A DNA stretch of 64,000 nt, from contig MDYQ01000075.1 in NCBI GenBank assembly GCA_003024175.1, positions 1 through 64,000 on the forward strand. Reading direction: 5' to 3'. The notes below the pieces were generated by a model. It did no database searches, was not told the origin of the DNA, and was given only the letters and a program-made list of their open reading frames with translations. Origin of the DNA: Planoprotostelium fungivorum. Taxonomy: Eukaryota; Evosea; Variosea; Cavosteliida; Cavosteliaceae. The translations under genes and the position numbers were made by a program. Positions 57,697 to 64,000 of the stretch are shown here, piece after piece. The number at the start of each line of letters is the position of its first letter. Positions within the stretch are counted from its first letter, which is position 1.

Positions 57697-59631
57697 ATGA
57701 TGTGGCTGAGGAGGTCCAACTTGTTGCTGACAACGATCACTTCAACATCACGGACGCGACCATTGCCGAGGACTCTCTTCAATGGACCAGCGAGCATCCT
57801 TACGTTTGCGAGACCGATACACACCACGAACATTTTGAACAGCAATAAGAAGGAGATGAGACAGAAGATTGTGGAGAAGAGAACATCTTTCAAACCAGCC
57901 GATGATGATGCAGATGGTGCTCTGGACGAAGAGGAGGGAGAAGAAGGAGAAGAGGAAGAATACATCCCAGAACCTCGCAAAGTGAATAGTCCATCCATCA
58001 TACATCATCTGATTCAATGACGTACAGAAGAAGAAGGTGGTTCAAAAGAAGGTAGACGAGAGAGAAAAGGTGGTCATTGTTCATCCCACAGCCAGTGGAA
58101 AGACACGCGCCGCCGAGACCGTTTGGAGAGTAGATGAAGCCGTGAATCTGTGCTCCACGCTCAATTGGGACGTTGCAAAGAGGCTCGTCGTGCCCATACG
58201 AAGCACTCACCGTTCCACTTATTTCAGGAAGGGGAAGGTGAGGGTGGGTGAGAGACCGAAGTGACTCGTTGTAGATCGACGAACTGAAGGACATCGTCGA
58301 GAAGGCGGGAGGAGATGTACTGTACATCAACACGTCCCTCACCCCCATGCAAGAGGCCAGTTTGAATGAGACGTACGATTTTCAGGTGAATATGACTCTC
58401 TCGTCTGGCGGGAAAATCATCTGGCGGGGAAATGACGGAGGTACCAGGTTAAAGATCGATTCGATCTAGTGTTAGATATCTTCGCACAGAGAGCTGTCAC
58501 ACGAGAAGCCAAATTACAAATCGAACTCGCATCCCTCGCCTACAAGAAATCTTCTCTCATTCGATTGTACGACAGCGACACGTCCGACACCACGGAACAA
58601 CAGAGAGGAGGTGAGGGCACTTACGGTACGTACGTAACGTACTTGTCAGGTACGCAGTCGATGAGTGGATATGGTGAGACGAAATTGGAGAAGCAGAGGA
58701 GAATCATCCACGAGAGAGAGAGGAAGATCAAATTGGAGCTGTCTGACATTCAGAAGAAGAGAGCCAGTGAGGAAAGGACGAGAGAGAGATGATGACGTGT
58801 CACAGCGCACAGGTCCAATCGAATTGGACTTCCAGTCGTGGCGGTGGTGGGCTATACGAACGCGGGAAAATCCGCGCTCATCAATCGACTGACCGGCTCG
58901 GAGCTGGACAGTAAAGACCAGGTGGATATCTCATTTCTCACTCTCCTGACGATTCGAGGTTTTCACTTCATTGGATCCTCACCTGAGGGGGTGAGCCTAT
59001 CTACAGAGTTGTAGAATGACAGATTCAGTGTGGTTTTACCTTCAGGTAGAAAGGTTCTGTTGAGTGATACGGTTGGTTTCATCAGTGACCTGCCCAAGAT
59101 ATTGTACACGGCTTTTCGATCTACTTTGGAAGAGGTGAGCGTCTACAACGAGTCAAAGCGTTCTGAACCATTCAGGTGGTCTCCGCTGATCTCATCCTGC
59201 ACGTCAGGGATATACATCACGTGAATCCATCTACAGCGTTGTAGATGATTGATCTCCCACAGGTGGAATCGGATTATCAGCGATACAACGTGGAATCGAT
59301 ATTGGGCACTATGGATCTACCGCCAGGTTGCTATGATAATCACATCCAAGTGTGGAACAAGATCGATCTATTGAGTGAGATTCCTACATCATGATGACAT
59401 CTGAAGACACGATCAGAAGAAGAAGAGTTGGCCGAGAAGATAGAAAAACATCCAGAGAATGGACCCAAGATTGTGACGCTATCGGCCAGGGAGGGAAGAG
59501 GCTGCGACACACTGGTTGAGATGATCGAAAAATTCTTCAGAGACAGGGACGAGGGGAAGTTGAAACCACCTCACATACCGAAGAAGCCAGGGGATGATAT
59601 GTCAGACATCCTCGTCAAGAGGAGAAAATAA
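57697..59631 (+). CDS. GTPBP6-like: HflX-family GTPase, probably mitochondrial
   Basis: The start [20 protein letters not shown] and following Arg/Ser/Thr-rich stretch look like a mitochondrial presequence. An acidic patch ([13 protein letters not shown]) precedes the HflX N-terminal domain ([39 protein letters not shown]). The G domain has [17 protein letters not shown] (G1), [20 protein letters not shown] (G3) and WNKID (G4). HflX proteins bind the 50S or mitoribosome and can split stalled ribosomes. The LRRRRG-like element of bacterial HflX is reduced. The first intron after the domain start (58238-58274) ends with CGTTGTAG. Confidence 0.87.
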
Positions 59632-59874
59632 ATCGATGCGGAAACAGAACGATGATGAAGACACTGTTGAATCAGTACATCAATGTTAAGATACATCAGC
59701 CGCATTCGATCGATCATCTAACCATGTGACAGATCAACGAAGAATTTATTGTACCTGTATTCAATCGGACGAGCGATTGATCGTGATTGCTGTACAGAAT
59801 CCAATGATGAGCGTTAGCTTCGCAGACTTGACTGTAAGGATCGGAGAAGAATTCTAACAAATAAATCGGTCTTC
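59632..59874 (+). other. HflX downstream region, no supported gene
   Basis: About 240 bp after the HflX stop, A/T-rich, with attta and aataaat-type strings that could serve as poly(A) signals. No convincing frame is present. Confidence 0.4.
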
Positions 59875-60060
59875 ATCGGTTCGCAATTCAAACTGTATGA
59901 TGTGTTGCAGATGCTTTCTGTAAAGTCTGATGTGATGTCCACAAGCCGTTTCATCCCGTTGATAACTCTCTCGACCGTGGCGATCTCACATAGAGGAGCC
60001 CTCGCACATGGTGATCTCTCAGACGCTCAAAAGAAACAAGGAGACCTGGATCCCGAATAG
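59875..60060 (+). pseudogene. Gene-end fragment related to the 44293-44633 gene
   Basis: A frame reading GSQFKLYDVLQMLSVKSD then LSTVAISHRGALAHGDLSDA ends with TAG at 60058-60060. The last half matches the end of the hypothetical gene at 44293-44633, but continues eight codons farther because one codon there is a stop. The upstream part does not match and no start codon was found, so this is probably a broken or incompletely resolved copy. Confidence 0.45.
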
Positions 60061-60657
60061 GGCGGAACGCCCAGTCACGTGACTGCAGATTCCCTCAAAA
60101 TTGTCAACGGCTTCTTGATCTTGCGGTTGTAACCGTCGATCTCACGTTATACGGAAGAGAAGGGAGGGATTTACGCAGTTTGAGGCACCGGCAAATCATT
60201 TTCTGCTCGGCACACAAAGCAGCAACCACAAAGCTATACAGCCACAACAACAACGATGGCACATCTTATCGAAGATCTCGTTTGAGATACAAGTCACGAC
60301 GGTTGAACACAGTACTTGACAAGAACACCTTCAACACCTCTGTACAAGAGCACATGGGGCTACGACCTCTTTGGCCTCACACTGGGATCCCTTTGGAAGC
60401 CGCTCTCTTGACTGCCCCCACCGACTGAGACAAGTCATTCACCACTGGACTGATCTAATGGGCTCAACACCTTCAAGAAGACGCTCATTTGCACGAGAGA
60501 GAAGACAAGAACGTGTCCCCAGCCACTTCCAACGACCCTCTCAAACGACAGTGATCACAAAGTAGCTTCTGCTCTCCTTTCGAGGATGAACACAGACTGT
60601 CGTCCCTGAGTTGGCGATGTGAGGTGACGAAGCTGCTATCAGGAGTCAGACCGACAA

Positions 60658-61116
60658 CCGATGGAAGAAGTATGGCCAGTATTGCCTTCGGGCAGAAAAC
60701 TGTACGTCTTTGCATCGACCGCACAGAAGATGATACACTTTCGTGTTTGATTCTGGCCGGAGTGGAGCAACCCTTTCGAGGGTCTCTACGAGGAAGGCAG
60801 GCGAGTGTCTGACGAGGCTGTGGTGTACGGGGTATGGCCGTACCCAGCCCAGGTAGAGCGTCGGCGTTCCTTCTTCTCTCGTGTGCNCCGATGGAAGATG
60901 TACGGCCAGTATTGCCTTCGGGCAGAAAACTGTACGTCTTTGCATCGACCGCACAGAAGATGATACACTTTCGTGTTTGATTCTGGCCGGAGTGGAGCAA
61001 CTCTTTCGAGGGTCTCTACGAGGAAGGCAGGCGAGTGTCTGACGAGGCTGTGGTGTACGGGGTATGGCCGTACCCAGCCCAGGTAGAGCATCGGCGTTCC
61101 TTCTTCACTCGTGTGC
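60658..61116 (+). repeat. Tandem duplication of 229 bp with an ambiguous base between the copies
   Basis: Copy a (60658-60886) and copy b (60888-61116) start ccgatggaaga and end ctcgtgtgc, differing at roughly half a dozen bases. Position 60887 is n, the only undetermined base seen. The duplication is either real and recent or an assembly join between two versions of one segment. Short frames on both strands show no known domain. Confidence 0.85.
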
Positions 61117-61156
61117 AGTGAGACGTTCACCGACACTATGTGCACGAAGGCTCAAC

Positions 61157-61240
61157 TTTGAATAAATCAAACTGTATTCAATCTGTTTCTTTTCTCTGTA
61201 CTCTTTCCATCTGATTTGACAATGAGAACGACCTTTGGCC
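61157..61240 (+). repeat. Second block of the dispersed repeat
   Basis: Positions 61157-61205 (tttgaataaatcaaactgta then ttcaatctgtttcttttct) match the reverse complement of 44189-44243 with few differences. The similarity weakens toward 61240. It contains AATAAA in the direction of the 59875-60060 fragment, so it is probably that gene's displaced 3' UTR. Confidence 0.55.
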
Positions 61241-61500
61241 GCGCGTTGCATCCCTCGACCGAATGGAAAGAAGAGTCTTTCACGAATATATCTCATCGAT
61301 CGTCTAGATAGGAATGTTACGATCTCAGTCTATAGAGAGACACAGATGTGATGCACTGTGCTTGCGAAATTCACATTTCTTATTCTTCCGGCATTGTTCC
61401 GCGAAACACACGAGTTTTCTCCCACTTCTACGAGTTCTTTCTTCAGCTTCAGAGAGCCGATCCACACAATTCACACAACACGAAACAACACACGAACAAC

Positions 61501-62423
61501 ATGCAGAAGATCAAGAACATCCTCCACCACAACACGAACAAGTCAGACGACACCCGTCACCACACACTCGGCGGCCTCCTTCATCGTCACAAGGAAGAAG
61601 AACACCTGCCAGTGTCCGAACCCATCTTATCGGATCCTCTTCCAGCCTCCGAGTTGGTTCAGAGACAAGAGCTGCACGACGAGCTACTGGTTAAGAAGGA
61701 GATATTGACAACCGCCGGGAAGAGGGAATCGTTAGACGTCGAGCGATCTGAAGTAATGAGAGTCGGTGTCATCGAGCCAGTCGCTGCCACGACCGTCATC
61801 GCAGAACCTCTTAACGTGAAGCACGTCGAGAAGGTGAGCCCGATAGACATCCCATGACGGTGACTTAATTTCTTTCAGGATGTTGTCGTTCACGAACACA
61901 TCCACCCTGTAGAGAAAGAAGAGATCCAACCCATCATCCACAGAGAACGTGAGCAGATGGAGGTCAGACAGATCACCGAGAGGTTGCACGAGACAGAGAT
62001 CCAGCCCACGCTGATCGAGAAGAGAGATCTCGCACCGGAAGTCAGAGAAGTGATGGTGGAGAGATCGGCGCCCATCCCGGAGAACATCGTCCTTCCATCG
62101 GTCAGCGTAGACGCCACACTTCGATCTGTCGAGACCCATGCACCCATCGTGAACGAAGTGTGAGTCTTTCCATGCATTTTTATAGAGAAGACACTGAGAT
62201 GTCCATCAGAATCAAGAAGACAGTCATCGAAGAGGTGCAACCCGTTTTAGAGAAAGATGTCATCGTCCCCACCATCATCCAAGAGACAAAACCCATCTAT
62301 GAGAAGATCGTCGAGGCACCTGTTCTCATCCGTGAAGAATTGCCCGTGAGAGAGATCACCAGAGAGAAGGTCATCATCGAGAGCGAGGTCCTCAAGGGAA
62401 AGGCTTCTCCTCTCCTCCTCTAA
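61501..62423 (+). CDS. Repetitive Val/Glu/Ile-rich stress-type protein
   Basis: The N terminus MQKIKNILHHNTNKSDDTRH is His/Lys/Asp-rich. The rest is repeats of a Val/Ile-Glu-Pro pattern such as HPVEKEEIQPIIHREREQME, ETEIQPTLIEKRDLAPEVRE, VIEEVQPVLEKDVIVPTIIQ and IQETKPIYEKIVEAPVLIRE. This pattern resembles fungal allergen/LEA-like stress proteins of the IxPVVxRE type, but the identification is loose. One intron near 62162 is 26 nt (gtgagtcttt ... ttatag) or, with a gtgtga donor, 41 nt; both keep the frame. It is probably cytosolic and water-soluble. Confidence 0.6.
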
Positions 62424-62749
62424 ATTTTGAAATCACACAACTATTTATGAAGCGATAAAAGAATCGTATTGATTTATGGATTTCATGCTTTGTCCATTGA
62501 TGTGCATCTCACCAGTATCACATGTTTGTCATATATCTAAATCCTCACCTCCAATCAAATCCAGACGTTCGACGCTGTGTTCTACTCTCTTTAGAGGCTG
62601 TGTCGGCCATTGGCAATTCTTATTCAAAATTCAAATTCTAAGAACGTCTTAATCTTTCACCGAACGGAAATGGTCTTCACCGAAAAACTTCCAGCTGGAC
62701 ACACCAACATCATAAAACCCCAACATCATCGCGCACAAACACGAGCGGG
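62424..62749 (+). other. Intergenic region, no supported feature
   Basis: About 325 bp between two plus-strand genes, A/T-rich in the middle, with aataaa-like gataaaagaa near 62452 as a possible poly(A) region. No open frame or motif was identified. Confidence 0.4.
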
Positions 62750-64000
62750 ATGGAACTCATCGATCACAACGAGTGCGCCGTAGCCGATCGTGACCTGCCG
62801 TATCTCAATGGTCTACCCGCATCGAAGGTTTCCGATTACTTGCTGGGAAGAGATCGATCCTGGCTGACCGATTCAGAAGGTGCACGAGACGATACAACTC
62901 ATAGTGTTCTAATCGACGTCGATAGGTGATTATGACGAGCTGGATGACGAGGACCTCTTGGAATATCTGGGACTGCCTCACGATGGTCGAACTCCAGTTC
63001 TATTGACGGATCTTCTTCCTCAACAGAACTCTTCTCTCATCAGCAGCTCTGCATTCCTGAAGAATAGTGGTCACATTTCATCCGTTGAAGCATCGGATCT
63101 CTCGCTGGACAGGTGAAAGACAACTTCATCACAACATCCGACTGAGATTGAAAGATCTCTCGATGTTTTAAGACAGAGCTTGGGTATGGTTGATGATGAC
63201 GATGTGTTGATCGTAAAGCCAACTGAGGAGAAGGAGAAACAGACAAGATGTTTCATCTGTTTGGAAGACTTGGTCGATTGTGAAGATCCAACCACTGTGG
63301 AGGTAAACCATTAATGCACTTCCATCGTGTGATTCTGACTTTTCCAGGGATGCAACCACGTCTTCTGTCGAACCTGTCTCGCGAATTACATCGACTTCAA
63401 ATCGAAAGACGCTCAACGTCTTTACCATCGAATCACATTGATCACCCGCGAATCACCCCAAGTGAGATGGATACTTGTCTGATTCGATCTCATCATCGAA
63501 GGTCGTGAGGGTCGAAGACATCAACGCTTACGGTATCTCTTGCCCTGCATCTGACTGCACTCATGTGATGCTCATCAATGAATTGGTACCCGTTGCAGAG
63601 ATGTCCTCCATCCAGAGATTCCTCAACGTCTCTAGAAACCACACAGAAGACTTGGAACGTATCAAAAACTTGACGCCTATCAACGAAGAGAAACCTCGTG
63701 CGTATCTTTACAATCGTATCACATGATTCGTCCATCATCTCACGTCCGATCAGGTTGCTTCTGTGGTTCCCAAGACATCTACACCATTCGATACGGTCGA
63801 CTCCGTTGTGCTCGGTGCCACGCTGTTTTATGTCCACAATGCATGGAGAGACATCCCCGATGGAGGGAATGTGGATGGGTGAGACCAACCAAAGGGCCCA
63901 AGTTTGAGGTGTTCAATTACAGTCAAAGAGTCATCCAGTGTCCGCGTTGTCAGATGGCGGTAGAGAAGAACGAAGGATGCAACCACATGACGTGTCGATG
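62750..64000 (+). CDS. RBR (RING1-IBR-RING2) ubiquitin ligase, 3' truncated
   Basis: Starts MELIDHNECAVADRDLPYLN and has an acidic middle (DYDELDDEDLLEYLGLP). RING1 reads CFICLEDLVDCEDP, then after an intron GCNHVFCRTCLANYIDFKSK. The IBR-like part has CPASDCTHVMLINELVPV and, later, FCGSQDIYTIRYGRLRCARC with CPQCMERHPRWRECG. RING2 begins CPRCQMAVEKNEGCNHMTC and runs off the window, so the catalytic Cys is not visible. RBR ligases form a thioester with ubiquitin before transfer. The order and Cys/His spacing fit Ariadne-type ligases, but no Ariadne domain can be seen. Confidence 0.85.

Larger units (their letters stand above)
60061..61500 (+). other. Repeat-rich stretch without a resolved gene
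   Basis: It contains the tail of a dispersed repeat (to about 60097), about 1.06 kb of sequence not present at the 44-kb copy, a 229-bp tandem duplication with an ambiguous base, and the second repeat block (61157-61240). No family-level open frame was found. 61241-61500 should hold the promoter of the following gene. Confidence 0.5.

Noticed and set aside
1-64000. Bacterial operon, CRISPR array, integron or phage features
   Set aside because: Genes are intron-rich and eukaryotic; no regularly spaced repeats or phage genes were seen.

Overview
The window is nuclear DNA from a gene-dense eukaryote whose introns are tiny, mostly about 26 to 60 nt. The gene set points to an amoebozoan, probably a dictyostelid or protosteloid relative. 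It includes a protein kinase with a C-terminal SH2 domain in the Dictyostelium Shk arrangement, a RalGAP alpha subunit, a class I myosin with a Gly/Pro/Arg-rich tail, an LRR surface receptor, GATA and Zn2Cys6 transcription factors, an ABC1-family kinase, SUMO and a DH-PH RhoGEF. No species name can be proved from sequence alone. No rRNA, tRNA, CRISPR or bacterial operon structure was seen. No retroviral or Polinton-like element was recognised.

Layout: 1-1300 holds the 3' end of a hormone-sensitive-lipase-like hydrolase and a small hypothetical gene. 1618-8913 (minus) holds RalGAP alpha and a two-helix membrane protein. 9834-15201 (plus) holds the Shk-type kinase, an unresolved stretch and a coiled-coil protein. 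15364-20185 holds tRNA 2'-phosphotransferase, a Yippee protein, a mitochondrial enoyl reductase and an FHA protein. 20316-23581 holds two mitochondrial-type genes that overlap out of frame; the second is an ADCK-like kinase. 23818-29624 (minus) is a tandem pair of type I surface proteins. 30146-38070 holds an F-box protein, a degenerate ArfGAP-like protein, prolidase, a disordered protein and a GATA factor. 38869-44090 (plus) holds PSMD5, a Zn2Cys6 factor and an LRR receptor. 44293-59631 holds a small hypothetical gene, myosin I, SUMO, a large RhoGEF, a CX5R phosphatase-like protein and an HflX GTPase. 59632-61300 is a repeat-rich stretch with a 229-bp tandem duplication and an ambiguous base. 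61501-64000 holds a repetitive stress-type protein and the start of an RBR ubiquitin ligase.

Several genes fit common themes: Ras/Rho/Arf signalling and actin (RalGAP, ArfGAP-like, RhoGEF, myosin I, Shk), ubiquitin/SUMO/proteasome (F-box, RBR, SUMO, PSMD5) and mitochondrial functions (MECR, ADCK, HflX). They look like neighbours rather than an operon.

The most unusual signal is not a gene. Dozens of introns in unrelated genes carry the same short motifs. One is CGTTGTAGAT, on either strand and sometimes as an 18-bp perfect palindrome. The other is built around TGACGTCA and typically ends gatgacgtcatcag. In at least seven genes CGTTGTAG is itself the inferred 3' splice site. A few copies lie in exons or 3' regions. 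This resembles a family of introner-like elements or a shared intron architecture, and it is the main candidate for an undescribed system here. All exon structures were inferred by eye from reading frame, GT-AG boundaries and family motifs.
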